DNA of 64,000 nucleotides, from positions 496,001 to 560,000 of the forward strand of contig NZ_JADYVE010000003.1 in assembly GCF_020193655.1 (NCBI RefSeq), in the 5' to 3' direction. The position numbers and the translations under genes are program-made. The notes under the pieces were generated by a model. That model saw only the letters and a program-made list of their open reading frames with translations, was not told the DNA's origin and ran no database searches. Below, piece after piece: positions 7,846 to 16,354 of the stretch. Position 1 is the first letter of the stretch. Each line of letters begins with the position of its first letter. Origin of the DNA: Ensifer sp. IC3342. GTDB lineage: Bacteria; Pseudomonadota; Alphaproteobacteria; Rhizobiales; Rhizobiaceae.

Positions 7846-8195
7846 AGAGTCTCATGCGCCAAGGACTTGGCGCGCTGGATTCCTGTGACAAGCACAGGAG
7901 TGAGGGAGTTTGTTGTGGCTCCGAGCCAACTCAAGGCGGTGGTGAATGTGCAGCGGTCTGCGCTAAGGTTCTTCGGTTTTGAGCACCGGCACGGAAGACG
8001 AGCGATGCAGTTGCTCCGTTGCGATTTCCCTCAGCCGTAGCCTCCAACTCCCTCATTCCTGTGCCTGTCACAGGAATCCAGCCACGGCGCGTCGGTGCCG
8101 TGAGTGACTCGTTTTTCGGCTGAAGATGGGGGGTCGAGAGCAAGCGGCCTGGAGTAGCTTGCGCCCAAGGACTTGGGCGCGAGGCACCCGTTGAC
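7846..8195. repeat. Family B fragments in inverted arrangement
   Basis: Two partial family B elements flank about 140 bp. The left one (about 7857-7910) carries CCAAGGACTTGG and CTGGATTCCTGTGACAAGC. The right one (about 8045-8190) carries CCCTCATTCCTGTGCCTGTC, GCCACGGCGCGTC and a GCGCCCAAGGACTTGGGCGC hairpin, and has lost its right arm. There is no gene in 7814-8260. Confidence 0.75.
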
Positions 8196-8274
8196 GCTCA
8201 AGTCGCAAGGATAACTTGCCCACCTTTGCCCCCTCCGAGATCCCCTCAACCCCGCTTCCCCACCAAACACAAAC

Positions 8275-8326
8275 CATGTCGGCAACACAAAAACAACACG
8301 CATCATGTTGACACCGTACATGTCGC
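8275..8326. promoter_or_regulatory. Putative repressor operator region 2
   Basis: This region repeats the motifs of 7019-7082: CATGTCGGCA at 8275-8284, ATCATGTTGACA at 8302-8313 and CATGTCGC at 8319-8326. A run of AACACAA/ACAACACG-type sequence surrounds them. It lies about 80 bp before the gene at 8407, so the S24 repressor may also control these rightward genes. Confidence 0.5.
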
Positions 8327-8406
8327 GCCCGATGTTGTGCTCAACACGAACAACACGACCGATGCGCCCGCCCGGCCCATCGGAGACCGGGAGAGCGCGC
8401 GGCCGC

Positions 8407-8721
8407 ATGTCCATCCTCACGATAAAATCCGGCCTTCATGGCCATGTCGACGAGCTTTTTGCCGCCGATCTTCGCCGGTCGAGCGATGCCGAAAACCAGC
8501 AGGCGCTGAAGACCTTTCTGGCAAGCGTCTATTCCAGCCTCGCCTCGCTCGCCTGGCATCTCGGCGCCGATGGCAATGTGTTCCAGCGCGAGGCCCTGCC
8601 CGCCTCGGAGCTTACCGATGACGCCTTCTTCGACCTCAACCGCGAGCGTGAATTTTCCAGCGGCGGCACCGGCCGCGACCAGCGCCTCGTCGGCACCCAT
8701 AACCACCGCCAGCAGTTCTAG
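8407..8721 (+). CDS. Small hypothetical protein of the phage-like module
   Basis: This is a 104-residue cytoplasmic protein starting at ATG 8407 (MSILTIKSGLHGHVDELFAA). The frame extends upstream into the operator region without plausible protein sequence, which favours the internal start. The middle is helical (NQQALKTFLASVYSSLASLA). The C-terminus is polar. No family is recognised. It sits downstream of operator region 2 and is followed by another small gene, consistent with a rightward early transcript. Confidence 0.6.
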   Translation: MSILTIKSGLHGHVDELFAADLRRSSDAENQQALKTFLASVYSSLASLAWHLGADGNVFQREALPASELTDDAFFDLNREREFSSGGTGRDQRLVGTHNHRQQF

Positions 8722-8733
8722 TCCTTTGATGAC

Positions 8734-8775
8734 GCATTTCCGGACGGAAAACCGCTTCGCACTTTTCCTGGAAGT
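8734..8775. repeat. Family A repeat, single inverted copy
   Basis: The sequence CGGACGGAAAACCGCTTCGC followed by ACTTTTCCTGGAA is the reverse complement of the family A core. It lies between two small rightward genes. Confidence 0.8.
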
Positions 8776-8792
8776 GCTTTGGAGTGTTGATC

Positions 8793-9059
8793 ATGCGCGC
8801 CGAAACCTACGCCGTCGTCAATCTCGCCGCCTTGAACCTGATCGAGGCGATGAGCGCCGCCTATTACGCGACCGAGCCCGAGGCCGCCGCCCGGCATGCC
8901 TTTCGCGTCCGGGAGATGTTGAAGAAGTTCGCCGCCGCGCTCGAACAGGAGCCGGAGATCGTCGCGGTCAGGCCCGCGCCCGCCAGCACGACGCCTCCAT
9001 CAGCGACAGCCCCTGCCCTGAAACTCGTGTCCGACCGCGCCGGCGGACCCTTTCCCTGA
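8793..9059 (+). CDS. Small hypothetical protein of the phage-like module
   Basis: This is an 88-residue protein. ATG 8793 is chosen over GTG 8784 because GGAG (8781-8784) is then correctly spaced. Residues 1-55 are helical (AALNLIEAMSAAYYATEPEA, FRVREMLKKFAAALEQEPE). The tail is Pro/Ala-rich and probably unstructured (VRPAPASTTPPSATAPAL). There is no signal peptide. No family is recognised. It is a likely partner of the gene at 8407. Confidence 0.6.
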   Translation: MRAETYAVVNLAALNLIEAMSAAYYATEPEAAARHAFRVREMLKKFAAALEQEPEIVAVRPAPASTTPPSATAPALKLVSDRAGGPFP

Positions 9060-9204
9060 ATCGCGTCGGGCCCCTTCAGAAAAGGCACGCCCACTTCGCT
9101 TGATCAGCGTCAAGGCGCGAGCCCCGGTGAGCGATAAGCTTCCTTCGTGGATGGTATCCGGAGCGTCCCGGGAAAGGTGTGAGCCGTCCGCAACAATTGC
9201 CTGT

Positions 9205-9245
9205 TCCCTTAAATCGCAGCCGATTTAAGGATAAAACATGCAATG
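9205..9245. repeat. Family C half element
   Basis: TTAAATCGCAGCCGATTTAA is an inverted repeat followed by GGATAAAACATGCAA. It matches the left part of the family C copies at 39.7 and 53.8 kb. It lies in the leader of the next gene. Confidence 0.6.
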
Positions 9246-9310
9246 CGAAGTGCTGCGGCGTCTACTGCGCGCCCGACCAGGCGCGCGGGGCTGCCGTTCA
9301 GGAGGGTGTC

Positions 9311-9769
9311 ATGTTCGTCAGGGAAATGACCAGGCAGGAATGTATGGCGCTCGTCGGCTCCGGCCGCCTCGGCCGGCTCGCCTGCTGCCGGGACGGCCGG
9401 CCCTATATCGTTCCGATCTACTACGCGCTCGCCGGCAGATGCCTCTACGGCTTCTCCATGCTCGGGCAGAAGGTCGAGTGGATGCGCGACAATCCTTGCG
9501 TCTGCGTCGAGATCGACGAGCTTGTGAGCTATAACGAGTGGAAGAGCGTCGTCATCTGCGGCCGCTACATGGAGCTGCCGGATACGGACCAATGGCGTCG
9601 TGAGCGCCTGCACGCCTGGTCGCTCCTCGAAAAGCACGTCAACTGGTGGGAACCGGGCGGCCTGAAGCCCGGCCCGCAGCCGATCGCCGGTGCCTCCCCG
9701 CACGTCTTCTACTGCATCGACATCGAGGAGATCACCGGGCGCGCGGCGATGGCCGGCGAACCGCTGTGA
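9311..9769 (+). CDS. Pyridoxamine 5'-phosphate oxidase-fold flavin-binding protein
   Basis: This is a 152-residue protein starting at ATG 9311 with a perfect AGGAGG six bases upstream; the longer frame back to 9179 lacks such a site. The split-barrel fold of FMN-binding PPOX-like proteins is indicated by the N-terminal pattern GSGRLGRLACCRDGRPYIVPIYY, the strand YGFSMLGQKVEWMRDNPCVC (FMN phosphate and ring contacts in relatives) and KSVVICGRYMEL. Many small members of this family reduce or sequester flavins or F420-like cofactors, and their substrates are usually unknown. It is a single gene, convergent with greA, with a strong hairpin between the two. Confidence 0.85.
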   Translation: MFVREMTRQECMALVGSGRLGRLACCRDGRPYIVPIYYALAGRCLYGFSMLGQKVEWMRDNPCVCVEIDELVSYNEWKSVVICGRYMELPDTDQWRRERLHAWSLLEKHVNWWEPGGLKPGPQPIAGASPHVFYCIDIEEITGRAAMAGEPL

Positions 9770-9821
9770 GCCGTTGCCTTCGCATTACGACGAGATCGCG
9801 ATACGGAAAGGCTCTTCTCCG

Positions 9822-9858
9822 CTCCCTCATTCCTGTGCTTGTCACAGGAATGAGGGAG
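9822..9858. terminator. Family B-derived hairpin between convergent genes
   Basis: CTCCCTCATTCCTGTG, a 5-nt loop, and the exact reverse complement form a 16-bp stem that extends further with CCGC/GCGG-type pairs. The arms are those of family B fused head to head without the element's interior. It lies between the stops at 9769 (+) and 9905 (-), where a bidirectional terminator is expected. There is no long T tract, so intrinsic termination is inferred. Confidence 0.6.
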
Positions 9859-9904
9859 GCGGAGCGGTCCGCCAAACCCAATACTCTACTGCCGTGTAGT
9901 GTTA

Positions 9905-10402
9905 TCAGACGCGCGCCGCCGCCGAGATCGCGATGATCTCGAGCTCCTGATCGCCCACGCTCACGACGTCGCCGACGGCCTTGCCCATGAGGATCCTTGC
10001 GACCGGCGAAACATAGGAAATCGATCCGGCCTTGGGGTCGGCTTCGTCCTCTCCGACGATCCGGTAGGTCTGCACCCGCCCGTCGTCGCGGCTGAAGGTG
10101 ACCGTGCTGCCGAAGGCAACGGTATCGTTCGACGTCGGGCCCGGGACAAGCTGGGCCGTGCGAACGCGTTCGGCAAAGTAGCGCAGATCGCGCAAGGGGT
10201 TCGCCGCCTGCCGCCGCCGTTCGTTCACATCCTCGATCGCGCTTGTCGCATCATAGGCTTCGCGCGCTTGCCGGACCTGCATTTCGAGCGCCTTCAACCC
10301 AGCTTCCGTGACAAGGTTCGGATGGGGTGAAATCGGGCGGTCAGGCAGCATCGTTTCCGAAGCCGTTTCGGCACTTTCTTCCTTGACGAAGGCAACGCTC
10401 AC
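9905..10402 (-). CDS. greA: Transcription elongation factor GreA
   Basis: This is a 165-residue protein starting at GTG 10402 with GGAG upstream. Residues about 30-85 form the N-terminal coiled coil (LVTEAGLKALEMQVRQAREA). Residues about 90-163 form the FKBP-like C-terminal domain (GSTVTFSRDDGRVQTYRIVG, SPVARILMGKAVGDVVSV). GreA enters the RNA polymerase secondary channel and stimulates cleavage of backtracked RNA. The N-terminal 25 residues are longer than in the core housekeeping GreA of most bacteria, and the coiled coil looks divergent. This may therefore be a second, accessory GreA/GreB-like paralogue, a common situation in rhizobia. Two family A repeats lie directly upstream. Confidence 0.85.
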   Translation of the reverse strand: MSVAFVKEESAETASETMLPDRPISPHPNLVTEAGLKALEMQVRQAREAYDATSAIEDVNERRRQAANPLRDLRYFAERVRTAQLVPGPTSNDTVAFGSTVTFSRDDGRVQTYRIVGEDEADPKAGSISYVSPVARILMGKAVGDVVSVGDQELEIIAISAAARV

Positions 10403-10420
10403 GATCGAACTCCGTTTAGA

Positions 10421-10521
10421 GCAATTCCAGGAAAAGTGTATAGCGGTTTTCCGTCCGGAATTGCGTAATCTAGAGGAGCAATTCCAGGAAAAGTGTATAG
10501 CGGTTTTCCGTCCGGAATTGC
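10421..10521. repeat. Family A repeat, two near-identical tandem copies
   Basis: Copies at 10421-10464 and 10478-10521 (period 57 bp) each run from GCAATTCC through the AGGAAAAGTGTATAGCGG core to GGAATTGC. The ends of each unit are perfect 8-bp inverted repeats. These are the cleanest copies and define the family. Confidence 0.9.
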
Positions 10522-10529
10522 GTCGTTTC

Positions 10530-11075
10530 AAAGACGCCATGCGCTCTGAAGACGCTGGACCAACCGAGGACATTGACCACCGGTGGCCGACGCGGATCAA
10601 TGTTATACGATGTTTCCGGTGCCGACCATCGATTCCGCCCGATGCTCAATGTCCGCCCTGCGCCATTGGCCTAGGCTTTATCCGATCTGACTAACCCTGC
10701 GACGACAATCAGACATCGACTCAAGAGGCGAACAGACGCGCATCAACACGCCAGCAGCCTTCTTCCGTTCGGTGCTGGTCGCGTCGAAGCCTTTTTCATT
10801 TCAAAACTCTGCAAGTAACCGACAGAGGCTCAGCGTCGGTCGGGCGCAGCTACGGTTTCGCAGCTCATTTGCCGCTCGGGGCGCCCGCTTGCAATCGCTA
10901 ATGTAAACATCACCCCCGTCTTTATGGGGGTGACAAATCAGAGGTTGCAATAACATTATTCGGCAAGGGTGGCGGGGCTGACAGGGAGGCGCACGCGACG
11001 CGTGTGGTGGAAAATTGGCAGCGGCAGAACGGTATGGCCGTAACTGCGCACAATCGTCAGAGAGGGAACCTCACG
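10530..11075. other. Intergenic region upstream of the RTX protease
   Basis: No gene is recognised here. At 10910-10933 there is a perfect 8-bp hairpin (TCACCCCC/GGGGGTGA) about 140 bp before the protease start. It has no T tract, so it is more likely a regulatory dyad or leader structure than a terminator. The rest is unremarkable. Confidence 0.5.
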
Positions 11076-14000
11076 ATGCCGAATCCAAGCCAGACTAGCG
11101 ACAATTGGTGGGAAAACGATCAGACGCCGGACAACCCTTTTGACAAGAGCGAGGATTACGAGTCCTTTCTCGACTATCTTGGGGCATTGCCCCGTAGCCT
11201 GACGCCAGCGATCGCTGCGGAAACGCTGAGGATCAACGTTTACGAACTCAACGACCACCCCGAGTATAAGGCCGCCGCGATCGGCGCCTTACAGATGTGG
11301 GCGTCTGTCACTCCTCTGAAATTCGAGATAGTCGACGACGCGCCCTACAACAGCGCGACGGACTGGATGGAGGTTGTCAGCCCCGAACTGGGCGAGGAGG
11401 ACGATGGCAGCGCCTATTCGAGCAATCGTTATGTCAGCATCGGCCAGCGTTTCCACGACACCGAACCCAATAAGACTGACATCGGCGGTTATGTCTTCGA
11501 TTCCTTCATCCACGAGTTCGGCCATGAATTCGGCCTGAACCATCCCGGGCTCTACAACTACAGCGGTCCCGGCGGCGTGCAGATCAACTATCTGAACAAT
11601 GCGACCTGGACGTATGACCGCCAGCAATACAGCGTCATGTCCTATTTCGATGGGATCGATGTCGGCGAAACCAGCCGCTGGTCCGCGTCGACGCCGCTTA
11701 TGGCCGACATCGAGGCCGTCATTCGCCGCTTCTTCTCGACCGTCGACGCGAATGGCGTGCGCACCTATCAGCACATAGACCTCAACACAGGGGACAATAT
11801 CTACGGCTTCGGGAGCACGCAGTATGGCTATCAGCTGACCTCCTCGGGCATGCAGCACGACATCGGCTTTGCGATCCATGACACCGGCGGGACCGACACG
11901 ATCGACTTCTCCGGCTCTACGGCGGGTACGATCCTCGATTTGCGCGCCGGACAGTTCTCCAGCGTCAACGGTCACAGCAATAATGTGTCGATCTTCGCCG
12001 GCCACAATGCGGATGGGACTGACTATTACATCGAGACCGGCATCGGCAGCAGCTATGACGACATCCTGATCGGCAACGACGGCGCCAACACTCTGGACGG
12101 CCGCGCCGGCGGCGACCGCATGGCTGGCAACGGCGGCGACGATATTTATTTCGTCGATTCACTGGACGACATCGTTCGTGAGGAGGCCAACGGCGGCAAT
12201 GACACGGTCATCCTGCTGTCCAGGAACCTGAAGATCAGAAAAATCGCCAACGTCGAGAACATTATCTACGCCGACGAGTCGACCACTCAGCCTGGCGGCG
12301 GCGGTGAGACCGCGCTGAGCGTCGGCGACAACACGATGACCAGCATCATCTTCGGTAGCGACGGAAATGATACCCTTGACGGCGGCGCCGGCGACGACAC
12401 GATCTTCGGCCAGGGCGGTGACGACCTGATCATCGGCGGCCGCGACTCGCTCGCCAGCCGCGACATCAACAACACGATCGATGTCGAGGATCTGGAAGAC
12501 CAGACCGAAAGCGATGATGGTAACGATACCCTTTACGGCGGCCGCGGCAACGACACCATTCTCGGCGGCCAGGGTAACGATATTCTCGACGGCGGCGACG
12601 GCGACGATACGCTGAGCGGTCAGGACGGCGTGGATATATTCAGGGGCGGTGCGGGCGTCGACACGGTCGACTTCAGCAAGGAGAGCCCTTTCCAACTGCT
12701 CGTCAACCTCGCGACGAATGTCGCCAGCGGCGGAACCGCCTCGGGTGACACGTTCTACAGCATCGAAAACCTGATCGGTTCCGACGACCGCATCGACCGC
12801 TTCATCGGCACAGCCGCCGCAAACCATTTCTGGGGCCAAGGCGGCGGCGATTATTTCAGCGGCGGCGGCGGCAACGACATCCTGGATGGCGGCAATGATG
12901 GCGACATCCTGTATGGCGAAGACGGCAACGACACGATCATCGGTGGCGCCGGTCAAGACTATCTGGATGGTGGCTCCGGCATCGACACGGTCGTCTACGC
13001 GGGTAGCCCTGACGGTGTGACGATCGATCTTGCCAACGGCACAGCCAGCGGTGGCGACGGTGATGGTCCGGTGCAAATCGTCGGCCGAGGCGCAGCGATC
13101 CGGCACGATATACTCGCAGGCTTTGAAAATGCCGTCGGTTCTTCTTTTGGTGACCATCTCATCGGCGATGGCTTGGCCAATGAGCTCTCCGGCGGCGCTG
13201 GCGACGACACGCTGACCGGCGGCGGCGGGGCCGACAGATTGAACGGCGGCGCCGGCAGCGACACGGCAGACTACGCTGACGCAACGAGCGGTGTCAGGCT
13301 TACTCTCGCTGGAGGCAAGTCCGGCGGAGATACATATGTCTCCATCGAAAATCTTGCAGGTTCGGGATTTAATGACCGACTGACCGGCAACGGTGCAGCC
13401 AATGTATTGACTGGCCAGGGCGGGAACGACACGATCGACGGCGGCGGCGGCGATGACACCCTGCTCGGCGATTTCGCCTATCAGGGCGACGCACCGCCAC
13501 GCCCGGGCATGGGAACCGGTTACGCCACGCTGGGACCGGACGCGACGAACAACTCGATCGCAGCCGCGTTCGACATCTCCAACAACTTTTCCCTGACCAG
13601 CGACCCCGATATCTTCGATTCGACGACGGTCCTTCACACGACCGTCAACGCCACCGGCAACGGCCAGGGCGGATATTATAAGATCGATTTGGCGGCCGGC
13701 ACGGTCATCACCATAGACATTGACGGAATTGCCGATCCCAATGTCCATGACAGTTGGGTCAGGCTGCTCGACAGCGCCGGCAACATCGTCGCTCAGAACG
13801 ATGATGGTGGCGGCGATCCCGGCTCTACAAGCAACAGGGATTCAAGCCTGGTATTCGTCGCTCAGGAGACCGGAACCTACTACATACTGGAAGGCAGCTG
13901 GTCACCGACGGCGCCAGGCGATGGCTGGGCGGAGGCCGTGCCGGCAGGCTCGACATACGAGTTGAACGTATCGGTCGAGTTTCCCCCTGCGCCGGCCCAG

Positions 14001-14414
14001 CCGGGCGTTGCGGGATCCGATACGCTCACCGGCGGCGGCGGCAGCGATCTGCTGGATGGCGGTCTGGCGGCCGACACGCTCACCGGTGGCGAGGGAGAGG
14101 ATACATTCCGCTTCTCGACGGAGCTTGGGAACGGCAATGTCGACTGGATCAAGGACTTCAAGGTCATCGACGACACGATCCTGCTGGACAACCTCATCTT
14201 CGAGAGCGTGGGTGGCGACGGCGCTCTCGCCTTGGGCGCGTTTTACGGGAGTGCGGGGGGCGTCGCTCATGACGCGGACGACCGCATCATCTACGACACC
14301 GATAGCGGCGCCCTGTCCTATGACGCCGATGGCGGCGGAGACGTTGCAGCCATTCAGTTTGCGCAGCTGAGCACAAATCTGAGGCTTTCGGCGGCCGACT
14401 TCATTATCATCTAA
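11076..14414 (+). CDS. Secreted serralysin-type RTX zinc metalloprotease
   Basis: This is a 1112-residue protein. ATG 11076 has AGAGGGA upstream; an in-frame GTG at 11004 has no comparable site. The catalytic domain (about 50-260) has the metzincin zinc site HEFGHEFGLNH (His146, Glu147, His150, His156) and Met-turn SVMSY (Met188). Residues about 325-800 are calcium-binding RTX nonapeptides (GGNGGDD, GGAGDDTIFG, GGRGNDTILG and others) in blocks separated by spacers. A bacterial pre-peptidase (PPC) beta-sandwich follows at about 830-970 (GYYKIDLAAG, DSWVRLLDSAGNIVAQNDDG). A last RTX block and a terminal beta-rich region (DTFRFSTEL... DFIII) form the usual type I secretion signal. There is no Sec signal. 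An ABC exporter lies 8 kb downstream. Extracellular proteolysis is inferred from the family. Confidence 0.93.
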   Translation: MPNPSQTSDNWWENDQTPDNPFDKSEDYESFLDYLGALPRSLTPAIAAETLRINVYELNDHPEYKAAAIGALQMWASVTPLKFEIVDDAPYNSATDWMEVVSPELGEEDDGSAYSSNRYVSIGQRFHDTEPNKTDIGGYVFDSFIHEFGHEFGLNHPGLYNYSGPGGVQINYLNNATWTYDRQQYSVMSYFDGIDVGETSRWSASTPLMADIEAVIRRFFSTVDANGVRTYQHIDLNTGDNIYGFGSTQYGYQLTSSGMQHDIGFAIHDTGGTDTIDFSGSTAGTILDLRAGQFSSVNGHSNNVSIFAGHNADGTDYYIETGIGSSYDDILIGNDGANTLDGRAGGDRMAGNGGDDIYFVDSLDDIVREEANGGNDTVILLSRNLKIRKIANVENIIYADESTTQPGGGGETALSVGDNTMTSIIFGSDGNDTLDGGAGDDTIFGQGGDDLIIGGRDSLASRDINNTIDVEDLEDQTESDDGNDTLYGGRGNDTILGGQGNDILDGGDGDDTLSGQDGVDIFRGGAGVDTVDFSKESPFQLLVNLATNVASGGTASGDTFYSIENLIGSDDRIDRFIGTAAANHFWGQGGGDYFSGGGGNDILDGGNDGDILYGEDGNDTIIGGAGQDYLDGGSGIDTVVYAGSPDGVTIDLANGTASGGDGDGPVQIVGRGAAIRHDILAGFENAVGSSFGDHLIGDGLANELSGGAGDDTLTGGGGADRLNGGAGSDTADYADATSGVRLTLAGGKSGGDTYVSIENLAGSGFNDRLTGNGAANVLTGQGGNDTIDGGGGDDTLLGDFAYQGDAPPRPGMGTGYATLGPDATNNSIAAAFDISNNFSLTSDPDIFDSTTVLHTTVNATGNGQGGYYKIDLAAGTVITIDIDGIADPNVHDSWVRLLDSAGNIVAQNDDGGGDPGSTSNRDSSLVFVAQETGTYYILEGSWSPTAPGDGWAEAVPAGSTYELNVSVEFPPAPAQPGVAGSDTLTGGGGSDLLDGGLAADTLTGGEGEDTFRFSTELGNGNVDWIKDFKVIDDTILLDNLIFESVGGDGALALGAFYGSAGGVAHDADDRIIYDTDSGALSYDADGGGDVAAIQFAQLSTNLRLSAADFIII

Positions 14415-14427
14415 CTCGACCGCGGGT

Positions 14428-14447
14428 GGGGCGCTTTCAGGCGCCCC
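14428..14447 (+). terminator. GC-rich hairpin after the protease gene
   Basis: GGGGCGC, loop TTTCAG, GCGCCCC starts 14 nt after the stop codon. The stem is strong but no T run follows, so it may be a transcript-end stabiliser or a weak terminator. Confidence 0.5.
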
Positions 14448-14549
14448 TCCCAGTGCAACGTTTGCAATTGGTTTCTCTTCTCGAACCCTGAGCCGAGCGG
14501 CAATGCCGCGACCGCCCGGGTCTTGCGGGGGGATCATGGAGAGTGTGTG

Positions 14550-14951
14550 ATGAAGCGCCCGACCGACCGCCGCACAGTGTTAAAGACCGTCGGAGCTGCG
14601 GCCGTCGCGGCGGTCGCCGGGCCAGTCGCTGCGCAATCGACAGATATTCGCGGCACGGTCACGTTCGAGGGCGGCGCGGTTATACCGAAGGGTCGTCTCG
14701 AAATTTATCTCGAGGACCCTGCTATTCAAGATAGTGCGCGACGTCGCGCCACGGAAACGCGCATCAGAAGCGACGGCGGATCAAAGACAATAGCCTTTTC
14801 CTTGTCTCCGCCCGCAAGCTCGAAAGCTTCGCCAACGCTGCGGATCGTCGCGCGCCTGGAGCGTGCAGATGGCTGGCTGATGGCGCGCGGCAGCACACAG
14901 ATCGAGGCGGGTTCGCCTGTCAACGTCACACTCAACGCAGTTATGTATTGA
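14550..14951 (+). CDS. Tat-exported YbaY/YscW-like protein
   Basis: This is a 133-residue protein starting at ATG 14550. The N-terminus is a twin-arginine signal (DRRTVLKTVGAAAVAAVAGP, cleaved after AAQ). The mature part (about 30-133) matches the small beta-sandwich of YbaY/YscW-type lipoprotein chaperone domains: DIRGTVTFEGGAVIPKGRLE, then LEIYLEDPAIQD, and a closing SPVNVTLNAV. Members are periplasmic; some stabilise secretins, most have no known role. There is no lipobox cysteine, so a free periplasmic protein is expected. It lies between the RTX protease and the beta-lactamase homologue, 135 nt after the protease, possibly on the same transcript. Confidence 0.75.
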   Translation: MKRPTDRRTVLKTVGAAAVAAVAGPVAAQSTDIRGTVTFEGGAVIPKGRLEIYLEDPAIQDSARRRATETRIRSDGGSKTIAFSLSPPASSKASPTLRIVARLERADGWLMARGSTQIEAGSPVNVTLNAVMY

Positions 14952-15168
14952 GGGCCAAGACCAACGGCTGGCGACAAGAACTCATCTCGAGGATTGGAAG
15001 TGTGGGCGTCCGCAATGGGTCAATCTTTCACGTTGCCCACAGGGCGCGCCAGAGCGTCTTTTCTGCCTTGCCTTGGCTTGCGAGGAATGCGACGGAAGCG
15101 CCAATGCGATCGTTCGACCGGGATATCCCCGACGATGCGACGCACATCCGCCGACAGAAAGGTTCCAA

Positions 15169-16317
15169 ATGACAAGCCTAAGACTGGCAGCCTTCAGCCT
15201 GATCGTCTCAACGCTCCCTTTCTCGTCCGCTGCGGCAAATGACGACGCCTTCCAGTCGAAAGCGCGCGCAGCCTTTGCGAGCACCATCGAGGAATACAAA
15301 ATTCCCGGGCTCGTCGTGGGCGTGACCAGGAACGGCGAGCACAGCTTCTATGCGGCGGGCCTGGCATCGCGTGCCGACAACCGGCCGGTAACCCCCGACA
15401 CGCTTTTCGAACTGGGGTCGATCAGCAAGGTCTTCAACGTGACGTTGGCGGCGCTCGCCGAGCAGCGCGGTCAGCTATCCCTCGATGACAAGGTCTCCCG
15501 CCACCTGTGCGCCGACACCTGCTCGATCGGGGATGGCTTGACGCTCATGGATCTCGCGACCCATCATTCCGGCGGGCTGCCGCTGCAGGTTCCCGATGGC
15601 ATCGCGGACACCAAGGAGCTCGTGAACTGGCTGAAGGATTGGCAACCGCCGCAGCCCGGAACGCGCAGCTATTCCAACGTCAGCATCGGGCTGCTCGGCC
15701 ACATCGCCGCAAGCGCGATGGAAACGGACTACACCCAGGCCGTCCAGACGGTGCTGGTCCCCGCATTCGGTCTTCAGAACACCTTTATCGACGTGCCCGC
15801 CACGGCGATGGACAACTACGCCTTCGGCTACCAGCGCAAGACCGACAAGGCGATCCGCGCCACCCCGGGCGTCCTCGACGCGGAAGCCTACGGCATCAAG
15901 TCGAGCGCGCGCGACATGCTGAAGCTGCTCGATGTGGAACTCGGAATCGGCACCGTCTCCCCGGAGCTGAAAGCGGCCGTTGAACGGACGCAGCAGGGCC
16001 AGTTCAGGACCACCAAATTCACGCAGGACATGATCTGGGAGCAGTATCCGTGGCCCGTCGATCTTGAGACGATGGTGGCGGGAAACAGCTATGACTTCAT
16101 CCTTCACCCGCAGAAGGCAGTCAGGATCGAACCGGCGCTCGCGCCCCAGAAGGACGTCATCATCAACAAGACCGGATCGACGAACGGCTTCGGCGGCTAT
16201 GTCGTGCTGCTTCCGGGCGAGAACCTCGGCATCGTCGTCCTCGCGAACCGGAACTATCCCAACGAAGCGCGGGTTCGGGCAACCTATGCCCTGATCGAAG
16301 CGCTGCTTTTGGAATAG
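15169..16317 (+). CDS. ampC: Class C beta-lactamase (AmpC family)
   Basis: This is a 382-residue serine hydrolase starting at ATG 15169 after AGAAAGG; the open frame upstream to 15073 is not protein-like. A Sec signal peptide (SLRLAAFSLIVSTLPFSSAAA) directs it to the periplasm. All three active-site elements are present: S84-I-S-K87, Y168-S-N170 and K334-T-G336 (NKTGSTNGFGGYV). The last motif with the following GFGGYV is typical of true AmpC enzymes rather than general D-Ala-D-Ala peptidases or esterases. The length matches AmpC. No ampR lies next to it, so classical LysR-controlled induction is not evident. It would hydrolyse cephalosporins; spectrum cannot be read from sequence alone. Confidence 0.9.
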   Translation: MTSLRLAAFSLIVSTLPFSSAAANDDAFQSKARAAFASTIEEYKIPGLVVGVTRNGEHSFYAAGLASRADNRPVTPDTLFELGSISKVFNVTLAALAEQRGQLSLDDKVSRHLCADTCSIGDGLTLMDLATHHSGGLPLQVPDGIADTKELVNWLKDWQPPQPGTRSYSNVSIGLLGHIAASAMETDYTQAVQTVLVPAFGLQNTFIDVPATAMDNYAFGYQRKTDKAIRATPGVLDAEAYGIKSSARDMLKLLDVELGIGTVSPELKAAVERTQQGQFRTTKFTQDMIWEQYPWPVDLETMVAGNSYDFILHPQKAVRIEPALAPQKDVIINKTGSTNGFGGYVVLLPGENLGIVVLANRNYPNEARVRATYALIEALLLE

Positions 16318-16354
16318 GCTCGCACCGGTCCGCTGGTCTGTCGTGGCGGAGACA

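Noticed and set aside
12159..13748. Long minus-strand frame of 529 codons opposite the RTX protease
   Set aside because: It mirrors the RTX repeats of the plus strand; codon-position bias belongs to the protease frame.
15475..16107. Minus-strand frame of 210 codons
   Set aside because: It is the complement of the beta-lactamase gene.
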